Shown here piece after piece: positions 10,908 to 23,397 of a stretch of DNA of 64,000 nt (its first letter is position 1; every line of letters starts with the position of its first letter). Source of the stretch: Auanema rhodensis (taxonomy: Eukaryota > Nematoda > Chromadorea > Rhabditida > Rhabditidae); the NCBI GenBank assembly GCA_964057225.1, contig OZ059895.1, positions 15,367,001 to 15,431,000 of the forward strand. Reading direction: 5' to 3'. A program made the position numbers and the translations under genes. The notes below the pieces were generated by a model that was given only the letters and a program-made list of their open reading frames with translations, did no database searches and was not told the DNA's origin.

Positions 10908-13122
10908 ATTGAATATAAATATGGCTTTAAGGCAAAATGATTTAATAGCCGAAGGCAAAAGTCTGAAGATTAAACAGGTACTGTATAGAAGTTCGAGTTT
11001 TTTTGCGTACTTCACGTATTTGACTTTTACTTTCTGAATTAAGGTCTTGTATATTATGAATAATTCGCTAATTTAATCTAATAAAAGCCAAAAATAGAAA
11101 TAAAAACATCAAAAAACTTATCGGAGGCATCAGTTTTATGATTTTTCTCTTACAGTTTTGAATGTGATAGCATTATTACGCTGTTAGCCGCTTGCAAATT
11201 TTTCTCTGTTTCTCTCGAACAAATCTTATTTCATTCTGCAAATTTGAACACCTTTGTGCTTTCGAAATCTTTGCCGACTATTCGAACTACTACCATCTCA
11301 CTTGTTGTAATCTTTCCATCTGCATCTCATGACCAAAGGGCTTGGCTTTTGTAGGGGCATAAAACGTCTTTTCTCCGAAGAATCCTGTTCGGATCCTAAT
11401 GTAATCGATTGTATGGATTCTGGACTGTTTCTGTCTTGTTTATAGCTGTTTCCTAGATATTCTCTCCTGGTATATTTCATCGAAAGAAAGCATTTGTCCA
11501 GTCTCCGGAAGCTTAATATTCCTAAGTTTACTATTAGCCTAGCTAAATCATTTTAATAACTGTTAATTAATGATTTCTTTTCTATTTTGTTCAATTATAA
11601 GACAGAGACCTCCTTCTTGAAGATTCACAGTTTTTATAACCAGACCCTACATGTAGTGATGTCGTTCTTTCACCATGACCCCAAAATTGGACAAATGCGA
11701 CGTTGTCTTACCTTTGATCGATTTTTCTTTAATTGTATACAGTTACTATTAATTCATTATAATATTAACTTCAAAGCAATTGAACTATCAATAACATGAT
11801 ACAGTTTCTTTTAATTTTTTCAAATTTACTTTCTCGTGTTTATATTTACTTTATAATTATCTTATTAAGTGGTACCAGTTCATGTGACCATCATCATCAT
11901 GATGTTGATGATAATATGTTAAACCTTGTCACTTATCTAAGTGTTGAATGATCATTTTTTTGAATGTTCAGACATTCTTTTGCAATAGATTTCAATATTC
12001 TTAATGGATGACAAGTCTTTTTCGAAGTCATTACGCATGTTTCTTTATCTATGCAACTTTTCTTCCGAATTTCGCAAGGCTGCGACGATGACGATCTATC
12101 CATCTTAGCATATCCCAACGTTCTAGATAATTCTCCCTTTTCGCATACGTGTCTCTAGCATAAGCGACCTTTTTTATATTCAGTTCCGATACGCAGTTTG
12201 GCTCTAATTCAGAAGCGGGTTTCATTCATCCAATCACAGTTAGGTGACAAGACTTCTGAAGAGAGAATATGAATTCGTGAGAGAAAAGTAAGGGGTCATC
12301 TTGAAAAATGAATGCGCAATCGCGCTACTTACAACCCCACAACCACCTTCCTACTTCGGGCTAGAAATCGATCGAGGATCTTTCCATATATCGTCAAACC
12401 GGAATTCTTTTTCATCTTTTGGTGCATACATTTACGTTGTTTCGGGTTCATCACTCATGCTCATCCTCATGTTTCCAGAAATATAAACGAGTATGGTATG
12501 TGTTAGTTTTTTTAGTAGTTTCAACAGACAACCCACCTTAGCATCACTTTGATATAAACTCCGGTCAACTGTCATTGTCTAGTTCATGACAATCAGTGAT
12601 CTCTCCCATTTTATACTTATACTACTTGTTTTTGTCTTTTCATGAGTTCGTTTCGACTTTCGATGTTTTTTTTTGGAAAATTGCGCACTCAATAAGGTAA
12701 TTCCTTATCTCTATCCATCGTGATTCTTATTCATTCTCACCTATTTTAAAATTGTTATCAGTTCATTCATTTATTAAGCTTTTCACATATTCTTTCATAA
12801 ATTGGAAAGGTTATATCATATATTTAACCAAGTTTCTTTTCTAACATATTCTTTACAATATTTTCAAAAAAAAAACAAAACAACAACAACAACAAAAGAA
12901 ATATTGGCATCGGGAAAAATTGAAACATGTTATCAGATTTTTTTTTATAATTTCAATATTGTTAGTTGAAGAAGGTAGAGTGTGTAAATTCGTTTTTTTT
13001 ACAATTGTTGAGTCCATTGATTGTCTCGTGCCTTGATTACACCTGTTTTCAACTTTTATTTTTGATAATTGAAGTTTTATTTAGATTAATGAAGAGACTA
13101 TTATCATATTCCGTTTGTTAGA
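10908..13122. other. Divergent promoter region DUS4L / TMEM131
   Basis: About 2.2 kb between two divergent genes. It is AT-rich, with runs of (caa) near 12880 and many poly-T tracts, and with short non-coding-looking frames. It must contain the promoters of the minus-strand cluster and of TMEM131. I see no exon with a convincing donor/acceptor pair. Confidence 0.5.
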
Positions 13123-16100
13123 ATGCTAATACTAAGAATATTAATAAGTGTTTGTTTATTCAATCGACCTCTCTCCGTTTCCGGATCTGCTATTGAGCAC
13201 AAGGTTGGACTCTCTGTACTTTATCCGGAATTTCAAATTTTGATCTTTTCTTTTAGTGGGTGTCTTGGGATGGAACAGGTGATTCTCTTGAAGATCTTCC
13301 CGTATTACACACGGCATTTGTTCAAACAGGTTTGTTGTCTTTTGTCAAACAATTACCGAAAACCGTTTGCGTCATGTTGTTATTTCATTCCGTCTCGAGA
13401 TCATCTGTAAATTTCGGAATTTAGGGGAAGAGCTTCATTACTTTAGCGAATCCACTAGATATGAAGCTGATCTCTTCGTGGGACATCGTGCTCAAGAAGG
13501 GGATCCTGGACAATCTCAGTAATATTCTTTCGATATCACCGCTAAAACCTCGTTATAAATTTCAGTTACAAAGAAAGAATATTCACAGTCCGAAAGTTGG
13601 CGGGGGAAGATTCTATGCCTCTAGAGTTCGATCCGCCATTTATGTATTTCGGTGAAAGGTACGTAGTACAGTAATCACATTCACAAATCTTCGGAAGCCA
13701 ATTAAACGATTTCTTTTGCAGCGCAGTCGGTGTTCCCTTACGAAGACGCGTATATCTTCGGAGCAAATTGAATAAGGTTGTGGTGCTTGATACGGTTATG
13801 GGTGAAACTGTGGATTTTCACGCTAGCTTCTTCGATGTTATGGTGAGATGACAAGTAGAGATATACTCAAAACATCGTCTCGCTTTCAGGAATTAGAACC
13901 TTTGGGTACGACCTCTTTCGAAGTAGCATTCTTACCTCGAGAAGAGGGCAAAGTTACAGCAACATTATCAATTCATACTTCTGCTGGCTTGTATATCTAT
14001 GAAGTCAGCGGATATGCATCATCCAACCCATACAGAATAACGCCCTTTGTGGGTAATCGTATACCCTACAATGGAACTGTTGTAAAGGAAATCACTTTGC
14101 ATAATCCCCATCCAAAAACATTCCGTGTTAAAGAAGTTAGTTCGAACTGCGTATAATGTGCTCAACAATAATCTCTTTCAGCTTATGTCATCGGGTGGGC
14201 ATGTACATGCTGAACTTGCATATGATATTGACCCTCTGGTAGCAGGAGAGCCAGTTCAATATTGGGTTAGGATTATAAGCTTTTCTGACTTATCTGCGTT
14301 TTTTCAGGACATACGACCTTATCAAACGAAAACTGTAGGTAAAGCAGTTGTTGTAGGACATTTGCTTGAGAATAACACGGCTTTTGTCAGAGTTAACGGA
14401 GTTTTACTTGATGATAAAGGGTAAGACAGAAATTCTTTTAAATTTTAAAATTATTCTCCTATCCTCAGAAATGAAAGCAATATCAGTAATTTGGTATTCC
14501 CTATACCATATGAAGTCACAAAGAAAAAGGGCGTTTTTACTACGAAAGATATTCTAGATTTTGGACTTCTGAAGTAAGATCTTCGGTCTCCTCATAATTA
14601 ATTGCAATATACTCTTTGTTGCAGGCGAGGCGTCCGTTCTCAACCTCAGTTCTTCTCTGTTTACCATTATGGTTTTGATGGCCGGTTAGAATTTGAGGTA
14701 TTAATGACTTCAGTATTCGTTCTTTGAATCCTTACATGTCTCAGACTCTATACGTAGAAAAGGGAGATGCTACTGGTATTTATATGGAATTTGCATCGAA
14801 CCCGCCTATTGCTGTACATCCTGGAAAGCATCCTAACGAACCAGGTTTTATTTTTGTTTCAATTCCTTTAACTTCCGCCTTTTTGCAGGAAAACCGGTTA
14901 ATCTGGTGAAAGTGCTTTTCGACGCATCACGAATAACGTTTGAGACTAAGGAGCCCAAAGTTAAGACTTTTACAGGAAGAATTATTGCTGTTAGTCGTGG
15001 CGGTAATTACAACGTCACTATTCCATTCCGGGCATCGGTTTTTCAAGGGTGCGACAAGCATAACAGTTGTATTTTTATTGAAACTAGACTTATAGGGGCT
15101 TATCTGCTGTAGGAAATGATCTTGCGATTCGTGAGGATGTTAAACCTCCTTACAAGAGGGGAATTCGGTTGAAGAACAAGTTACCCTTTGGTGTGGCTGT
15201 TTGGAATATTACCTTATCAGCTGATGCGTTACCGTATTTCACTGTGAGTTTAAGACCTGTTTTCAAGTTTTCAACACTTTTTCATTTTCAGGTGAGACTC
15301 TTTGATAGTACCACAGTTATTCCACGAGGCGAAGAGAGATCAGTCTTCTTATTGAAATATAATAAAAAAATTCCGGATGATTTTGGAGTTTCTTTCATTT
15401 ATGTTGAAACAAATGTGACTCGTTTTAGTGTCCAACTTCAACGATACACTGGTAGAATTAAGGTAAAAACTATTATTTCCTTTTTATTCACTTAATTTTT
15501 TAAATTTCAAGGTTGATTTGTTCTCGATTGAACAGGACGCCTTTGACTTTGGCTTGATCTCTCGGAATGATACAAGAACTGTTAGGGTATGCTAATCCAA
15601 TTAGACTTTTAATCAGTTTTTTTTAACTTTTCAAGTTTGCTATTCGTAATCCTAATTGTGCAACAACAACAGTGCGTAATTTGCAAGTTCCTAATTTGTC
15701 AATTTTCCGCCTCTACTTTGTGAATATGTTACCTCTGAATTCTCAAGGTGAACAACTTCCAGCACTTAGTTATCGAGAATGGGAACAGGTAATCATCGAG
15801 CGAGTTATGAATATTATTGACCAAACAAAATGCTTAGGGAAATGATCTAGAGATACCACCTGATCAGTCTGCTCTCTTTGATTTGGAATTAAGAGCACCG
15901 TTTGATGGTGTAGAGCATAAAGGAGACATGGTCATATCAACGGATTTAGAAAGTAAATTGTTTCCAGTAGTTTATGAAATCGGGGAAGGAAAGCTATTTA
16001 CCTTCCCTGATGTTCTATCTTTTGGACCCACTCATCCTGGACGAGTAGTTTATCGTAATATTCATGTATGTGTACTAGTATCTCTTGATAATCTTTAAAT

Positions 16101-19100
16101 TTATGAAATTCAGATTTTCAACTCGTTTACCGAAGATATGAATGTGACTAGATTATCAACATTATCCAAAGATTCCAATGCTTTCTTCGAAACATTAGAT
16201 TCCACTAATCCCCCTCTTCTGCGATCTGGCAGACTCACCAACTTAGGTATGTGTACAAATGGCTGAAACAATTGTATGCCTCAATTTAGGTCGTATAATG
16301 TATATGCCTGAAGCTCCTTGCTCTCACCCATATTGCTATTTAGGATTAGACTTGAAATCTACAGGTATTTTATTTTACTTTCTCGTATTTCACGTTTATG
16401 CTAATAGTGCGTGGCGTAAAGCCATATTTTATTTTATTTTAAGTTGCACTTCAACGCTAAGCGGTTGTTTTCATTCTGGTCTGCAACCGGTTTTATCTTT
16501 TTTGTTTCAGATGGTCAATGGTTTGTTCACGGTTTAACTTTGCCTGCAAATTTGGCTGAAGTTGACAGCTATCTCTACAAGAAGCAAAGAGGGAAGTTCG
16601 ATAGCTTAGTTAAAGAAGGCAAAAACATCATCAACACTACAATAGTAGTTGATACGGATAAAGCAAAAAATATCAAGGTTTTTTTGAATTATTTAACATG
16701 TTTATATTTGAAATAATGATAGATCGCTGCAACAGCGGAAATGGTTTGGCCTCGCTTGTTAACTCGCAACTCGGTACACTTTCCATTGACAGCTTTAGGG
16801 AATTTTACAGTATATTACATATGAGCATGATAATTAAATAATATTTAACCATTTAGATTGTTAATTTAACTCTGTCAAATCCTACGGCTCTACCAATTGC
16901 TGTTCAAGTTATACCCCTTGTAATTTATCCAGACGCTGAAGCTGCCGTGGAATTTTTCAAGGATCACCTGCTTACGCCTTTAACATCAAATGTATTGTTT
17001 TATTGGTACAATTTTGAATTTCAAAATGATTTTTAAGGTTGAAATGAATGAAACATTGATGTTTTCATTACGAGATACCGAACTTTTCACTTTGAAAAAA
17101 GATAGTCCTGTGCCCAAGTTACGAGAAGAATTGGAAGCAGTTGTAGGCCAGAATGTTCCTAGGTACCCCGATTTATCATTTCAGGAAATAATTAACGTTT
17201 TATAGATTCACTCTTTCGTTATTGCTCAAACCTCATCAAAAAGTTCGCTTACGCTTAGGTTTTCTACCAACTGATTATGTACTTCGATCTTCTCTTCTGT
17301 TAATAAGGTGAATATAATCATATTTTATCTGTTTTTATATTTAATATTTCAGAAATAATTTAACTATTATTGAACCTGTTGTGCTATATGGTCGAGGAGC
17401 TAGAATTGATATGAAAATAGAAGATATAGAATCTCGATCTAAAAAGCCTTTGCTATTTGAAATTCGTCATGACCATCTGTCTGACTGTAATAATCCTAAA
17501 CGTGAGTACCATAAAATACTTCTAAAAATATTTTTTGTTTTTGTTCAGGGCTAATGCATAAGCTCAGCTCAACATTAACGGTACGTCGTCCGTTTTCCGT
17601 GTCCAACACAGGGGAAGTACCATTTACTGTTGTCAGTATGAGCATTAATGGAATTCCATGTGAAAACCGTGGGTTCCGGATTCTCAACTGTTATCCATTC
17701 CGGTTACAGCCCAATGAATCCTATGCTCTGGAAGTAGCGTACGTTATAATTTTTTTTCCTTCTTTATTTATTCTCATTTAAGGTATACACCTGATTTTCT
17801 AACTACAACGAATGAAGCTGATCTCCAGCTCTATATGCACATGAACGGAAGCTCCTGGTCATTCCCATTAGCTGCTACGGTTCCTAGCGATATGATGTCA
17901 CGTTGTCATCGAGCTCTTCCTCGTCCACCTTTCGAAAATCTGATGTATTATAGCTGCGTTACTGCTCTAATGTAAGTTTACACTTCTTAATGATGCTTTA
18001 CATCTGTATGCTTTGCAGATTCTGTCTTGTATGTGTACTTGCGTGTGCATACTTGGAAGGTGATCGAGCTATAACTTGTGCCATTCGTGAACAACACACA
18101 AGAACTGTCGTTTTCGATTTACGCGGTGTTGATCGCCCTAAACCGAAAGAACAAAGAACATTTGGTAGGATAAGATTTTTTTTGATCATTGGTGATTTAA
18201 AAAATGTTCCAGACTTCTATGACTATGCTTGGCCTTCACAAATAACACCATCGCCTAATGCTTCAGTGTTTACACATGCATTCTTTGGAATTGCCAATGT
18301 AATAGTTATGTGTCTTCACTACTTCAGAAGGTCTTTCTTAGCATTGAAAATGGATAATCATCTTCGAACAGCTATGGTACGTGCTGTAATACAATTTTTG
18401 GTCAACTGCCTTTTATTTTCAGAAGAGTAGGGAGATGAACAGAGAGCAGAATCTTCAAAAGATCAGAGGTAATAAGAAAGGTGGTCACGATAATGATAAG
18501 TCTAATCCTGATCATAATAAGGACAAAGGAAAGGATAAGAAAGGTAAATCCTAAGCTCTAGCATTAGGCTTAACTTGTAATTCATATACAGATCAAGATA
18601 AATCAGCCAAAAATAAAACTGGCTCTCAGCTTCAATCACAACAATCGCAACAGCAATCTTCTAGTGCTCAACTGCCGAAAAGGACCCAGAACAATAACAA
18701 ACTTACGTAAGATGAAGCATAATATTTCCGTATTTCATATTTTTTCTAATATTTAGTGCCAAGCTTTCTGTTTCTCCCAAGCCCGTTCTAGTTAATAAGA
18801 CAAATCAGACAAAGGGAGTGAATAAGGAGAAGGAGCCTCAACGAAAGAAGAGTTCAGCCAACTCCGATAATGAGAGAAGAATCCTTAAGACTGAACAGCT
18901 TATGGATGGAACAGCTGGCCCTGACCGTAAGCGAGAGAATGTAGCTACTAAGAAACAAGCACAGAAAAGTATTACTTATTAATCACTTGCTGATTACAAA
19001 ATTAAAATTTCAGATACTCGCTTACAAAATGCGAAGGCTAAAAACTTGCCACCTCTGGAAATTCCTTCTGCGGAAGCTCATTCATCCATCTCAGTTTCTA

Positions 19101-20223
19101 TACCAGATTCATTCGATGTTGCACAACAAGAATCGTTGTCACCTGATTCTCTCCAACCAACAACCCCAACTCCATCACTTGCGTCAACATTCAGCAGAAG
19201 CTACTTACCTGTAAGTTTTTCTTTTTTTTGTGGCATTCATTTTTTTATATTCAGCATCATTCATCATCAACTAGCACTGCTACTAGCCGAGATCATTCGG
19301 TGTCACGTCCAACTGCTGGCAGAGTCAGAAGTCCCAGTGAAGGAGAGATGAGTATCGCCAGTGAATTCAGCGAAGCTCCCGTCTGGATGGATGAAAGTGT
19401 TGATATTGGTATGTTATCATGTCATATTTTCTTTAAAATGCTTGATTTATAGCCAACGGTGATGAGGACTTCAGCGCATTTGGAGCTGCTTCAAATATGC
19501 TCACCAGCGGCTCCGAACTCAACGACGCACCTTCTCTGCAAGATCGAAAGAAGAAAAAGAAGAAACGCGCTGAAAAGGAAAAAGAACCGAAACCTCAAGT
19601 TCCAAGCGATCCCATACCTCAAGCTTATCTACCTCCATTCCAACCTGGAGTATCCCCTGTTGCAATTGATCCACAGCTTATGCAACAGCTGAGTGCCGAC
19701 TATCAAGCCTTAGTTGATAGTCAAAAGATAGCTCCTTTGGATTTCAATCTCTTAGAGCCATTCTATGGTCACCTAATGCCTAATGCTTCAACTGTATGTC
19801 ATTGTTTTATTCTTTATTATCCTTATATTCTATTTACAGACATCTGATCCATGGAATCTAGGTGCGCCTGGTAGCTCATCTTGGACGACTCCAACTACTA
19901 ACTGGCTGGATTTAACATCTCTGATGGGCAGTTCGATATCTACAACTCCATCTACCAATACTGGGCCATCTACATCCACGGCCGGACTTCCAACTGCTGA
20001 ACCTCTCCTTGATCCTGTGACCGAGTCTTCATATAATCCTCTAACTTGGGAAGCTCCTGGAGCTAACCCATTTTTGAGTGGATCTATGTTTTCCGGTAGT
20101 GACTTCAACCTCTGGTCATCTGTCTCAAATACTGTTCCTGAAAACAATTCCAACTGGGGATACGAACACCTAGACGATGATGATGACGAAAATGACAACA
20201 AAACACCAGAAGAATCAAATTAG
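13123..20223 (+). CDS. tmem-131: TMEM131 homologue, secretory-pathway collagen assembly factor
   Basis: Large type I membrane protein of the TMEM131 family, which recruits collagen to the export machinery. ATG 13123 follows a gtttgttag acceptor by one base. A signal peptide (LILRILISVCLF) opens the protein. Then come the TMEM131 N-terminal blocks: EFDPPFMYFGE, TVDFHASFFDVMELEP, FEVAFLPREEGKVTATL, YEVSGYASSNPYRI and HNPHPKTFRVKELMSSGGH, as in PapD-like bundle domains. Many short exons carry a long series of beta-rich lumenal repeats. A single TM segment lies near 17950-18060 (YYSCVTAL joined to CLVCVLACAYLEG). The cytosolic part is lysine/glutamine/serine-rich and ends in tryptophan-containing blocks (DPWNLGAP, WTTPTTNWLDL, NSNWGYEHLDDDDD), consistent with the C-terminal tail known to bind TRAPP. 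More than twenty exons; exact boundaries inside are approximate. Confidence 0.88.
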
Positions 20224-20637
20224 AACTGTTTTTTTTTTACAAAAATTCAAAATCATCTTTCGTATCTCACATTGGTCAATCAATCAATCACCTAACCTAG
20301 CTTAGCCTTTTAAGGTATTTATGAAATCCTGTGATTGAAGATTTTTAACATCTCAAGTCACTTATTCCATCCCGGCCATAGTTTCCTTGTTGTTATATTA
20401 AATCTGTTATTTGAAAAAACATTTCTTATTCTAGAAAGAGAATTATTTTTGTTGAAGAAGTCAAAGTTGAAACATGGTTGGCTTCTTCAAATATGAATTT
20501 TAACGTAAATATATTGTCATAATTGAGAAAAAAAATGAAAAATTTAAGATTTAACATCAACATTTGATGTTAATGAAGATCAAATATAATACTGGACTTC
20601 TTTCTTTTTTAAAACAACACGAACATACACATGAATT
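20224..20637. other. Convergent 3' intergenic region
   Basis: AT-rich sequence between the TMEM131 and sulfotransferase stop codons. It should hold the two 3' UTRs. Nothing else seen. Confidence 0.6.
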
Positions 20638-22160
20638 CTAATAATGAAAACGATAAAAGTCTTCTCTGGCAAACAGTGAGTAATCAGGATTCTTAACGAA
20701 TGTGTCGTATCCTAAGACAGAATATATTCTAATGCAGTTATACTCATATACAAACCTAGCGCATCCATTATGGGGGCAAACTTCTGAATGTAATCCAGAA
20801 AATCCTTGGAGTAAAAGTCAAACCAGGCTGTTAATGCTGTTAAGTAGATGGGTTGTTTTACTTGTGAAGCAGAAAACTCTTTTCTAAATAGAAAATCTTG
20901 AATGGAGAGGTTAATAAAACGTACGGATTCACTATAACTTCCTTGCCAATGAGATCTTCATGATGTAAAACTGTTTCAGAAAAAGGAACTTTCAAGAAAT
21001 TTAAGATTCTTGCAGCTTCTGATTCAGGCTTCTGGACCAGCCTTTCATAATAAACCTAAAGTTTACATATCCAAGCATGTATTTTTGATTAGAATGATTA
21101 CCATTAAGCAGGCATCTGCGACATTTCGACACTGCAAAAACATATGTCGAAACTGAGATTCCCACTTCTCAATCATACTATATGGATCTGATAGATTGAA
21201 TCCAGCTACCGGTACATTGCGTGTTATCATTGAATGTATAACAGCTCGTGGATCTCGAATCATGAAAATGAATCTATAATGATTGAAAAACAGATTGAAA
21301 TACTAAACTCATTGTGAATTACTTAGCATTGGGGAAAAGTTCTAAAAGGTAAGAGGTATGCATCAACTGGTATGGATCCTTGTTACATATTCTTGAAGCC
21401 ATTTCGCCATTTTTTGTTATTAACTGCAATAAATGTTTATAATAATAGAACAAGCTTTAAAACAACCGTACATATGTTCATATTAATAGAAAATGAACGC
21501 TTTACCAAGGCACGTGGAAATTATGTTTATTTCACGTGGAATAGTTCACGTGGAAAATTAGGCGGGAACACGTCACGCATGCATTACCTCTGTTATGAAA
21601 GCGGAAACAGCATCATTGACAGCATGTTTCTTTAACGTGGAGTTTGTTAAGTCACGTGTAGCAGTAGCATGAGCATTTAGCAGTAAAGGTATAAGCATTG
21701 TTTCATCACCACTCAAATAAATTTCATAAATTTCATTTCGTAATTTGGACTAACCAACGAATATCTTCATGTGAATCCAGCATAACCCTCATTAATGTTG
21801 TTCCTGAGCGTGGCATTCCACCTAATATAGAAGCATTTATCGCCGTAGTGTCACAAAGCCTCACCAACAAAAATGAAATTTTCTGTATCGTTCAAGATAC
21901 GACGCCCCCATCGACTTGCTTGTTCCTCATTTTGATGTTCTATCTCATTCTTCCATACAGTTAAACGCAATTGTACAAGTTGCTCGAACAGCTTATTTCT
22001 GCAAAATCATTGTAATCATCGAAGCTTCTGGTTTTCAGGTTTCAAACTTTCAAAGCGAACATACATCTCAAGTAACAAACCTTTGATATAGTAGATGAAC
22101 TGAGAATATAACAAAGAATAAAGTAAGAATAACATTGATGGTATAGGTATTGAACCGCAT
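20638..22160 (-). CDS. tpst-2: Protein-tyrosine sulfotransferase (TPST)
   Basis: Golgi enzyme that transfers sulfate from PAPS to tyrosines of secreted proteins. The N-terminus (MRFNTYTINVILTLFFVIFS) is a type II signal anchor; the stem follows. The 5'-phosphosulfate loop is GGMPRSGTTLMRVMLDSHED near 21760-21825, followed by GDETMLIPLLLNAH. The second PAPS block is FMIRDPRAVIHSMITRNVPV near 21190-21265, then a YYERLVQKP-like block. The C-terminus reads KFAPIMDALGYDTF, like the family's APMLAKLGYDP. Position next to ptl-1 supports tpst-2 (from memory, F42G9.8 beside F42G9.9); the assignment between tpst-1 and tpst-2 is inference. TMEM131, TPST and STT3 in one region are all secretory-pathway genes. 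Confidence 0.88.
21511..21658. promoter_or_regulatory. Cluster of CACGTG (E-box/G-box) sites
   Basis: Perfect CACGTG palindromes are at 21511-21516, 21533-21538, 21547-21552 and 21653-21658. The first three are in a TPST intron and all read CCACGTG on the gene strand. A ggcgggaa site (21561-21568) lies between. The fourth is inside the neighbouring exon. The intronic triplet is the candidate regulatory element. Confidence 0.4.
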
Positions 22161-23019
22161 TATCAAATGGAAATGTGAAAAGTCGAACTCATATCGTTTG
22201 GTTTCTATTATCTGCTGCTGCTGCTTCAATATTTGAAAATGCTAATTCAATCTCAATTCCAACAGAACTGATTAAAATTCTTTTAAGCATGTTGAACTTG
22301 AAAATAAATATTTGTAAAGTATGCGCCAGTGTTTAGACTTTGGATGTCCATAGCTATATTATTGCTTAGAGCTTCTTCTGCTAGTGTGAGCAATAGAGCA
22401 TTTTGAAGTTGAGTAAGCTTAAGATGAATGCCTTGATTGATAGTTTTCTTGTTTATTCTTATTGAATTCTATGTATTTCCAAGTTTTTAATAAGTTTTTA
22501 TAATATAATCTAAATGCAAATTGTATTCATGTTGATACATAAGGCGTATACTAAACTATAGTTTAAGCTTTACCTCTATTCAATGTATATGAAAATATGA
22601 GTAAAAAAAACATAAACTTTACTATATCCGTATATGATCAAAGCAATTATTATAAATTCGAGATGCAATTTGAAGCAAATTTTTTGTAAAAAAAAAGAAT
22701 AAAAGAAGAAAATTCAAGAAAAACAAATTTTACAAATGTATATGTATATATGTATCATTAGAATATTGTATATTATAGCAAATATTATATATGAAATATC
22801 TATGAATTTATTTGAAAAAACTAGAAAAAGATGACGAATTTGGTATTTTGGTTGACGAATAGTATGAACATCATGTTATGCCAGTATTCAAGTATCATGC
22901 TTTTGATTTTGAACAAATTTTGAGATAATGAAGGAGATTGAACGAGAATCTTAGAAACATATTCTGATAAAAGTGAGATGAACAGTTACAATTTGATGTT
23001 TTGAGAAATGATTTAACTA
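22161..23019. other. AT-rich upstream region of TPST
   Basis: Very AT-rich sequence with long A and T tracts, upstream of the minus-strand TPST gene. No coding signal is seen up to about 23020, where an unexplained open frame begins. Confidence 0.5.
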
Positions 23020-23271
23020 TTTAAAATCTGGTCAGCCGTTAGTGGATATATTGCTCCGGGCATATTGAAACCGTCCATAGTTGAAGGAATGAGATGTATT
23101 GGTCCACTGGATACGGATGAGCGACCACCTAAGGAATTTGTGCGTACTTTTACTGATTTCAATGATCCTGCCTTGTTGTCCAGGCTAGGAAGTACCTACA
23201 AAATGGATATTTTTGCACATTACGATGTAATCGTCAGAGAGGGTTTCATGTGCATGAATACCGTCTGCTGA
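23020..23271 (+). CDS. Unrecognised open exon-like frame
   Basis: About 80 codons are open from 23020 to a stop at 23269-23271, with markedly more balanced base composition than the AT-rich flanks. The peptide has coding-like character (GMRCIGPLDTDERPPKEFV, then FTDFNDPALLSRLGSTYKMD). It has no ATG at its start, so if real it is an internal or terminal exon, or a fragment of a decayed gene. A second frame, overlapping its 3' end, is also open and continues to 23302. I do not recognise it, and I cannot connect it to an upstream exon. Confidence 0.25.
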   Translation, partial: FKIWSAVSGYIAPGILKPSIVEGMRCIGPLDTDERPPKEFVRTFTDFNDPALLSRLGSTYKMDIFAHYDVIVREGFMCMNTVC

Positions 23272-23397
23272 AACTAACATTTTCTGGCATTATTATCGAA
23301 TAAAGACTATAGCTATGTATGTAGTGTTTAGCGTGAAATACTGCGTGAAAATACAATCAAACACACGGATGGTGAAGCAGGTGTAAGACAGGCCACA

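Larger units (their letters stand above)
3098..10963 (-). other. Five-gene operon-like cluster
   Basis: Five minus-strand genes follow in order DUS4L, snfc-5, rnp-4, prdx-3, GPATCH1, with stop-to-start gaps of about 388, 172, 303 and 170 bp. Each start codon is preceded within 0-9 bp by a 3' splice acceptor, or about 55 bp in DUS4L: near 5554, 6501, 7358, 9028 and 10963. No exon lies upstream within the gap. That arrangement is typical of nematode polycistronic units resolved by SL trans-splicing. The largest gap, before snfc-5, could also hold an internal promoter. Confidence 0.7.

Noticed and set aside
19830-20201. 123-residue minus-strand frame at the 3' end of TMEM131
   Set aside because: Antisense shadow of the serine/threonine-rich last exon, which matches the TMEM131 tail on the plus strand.
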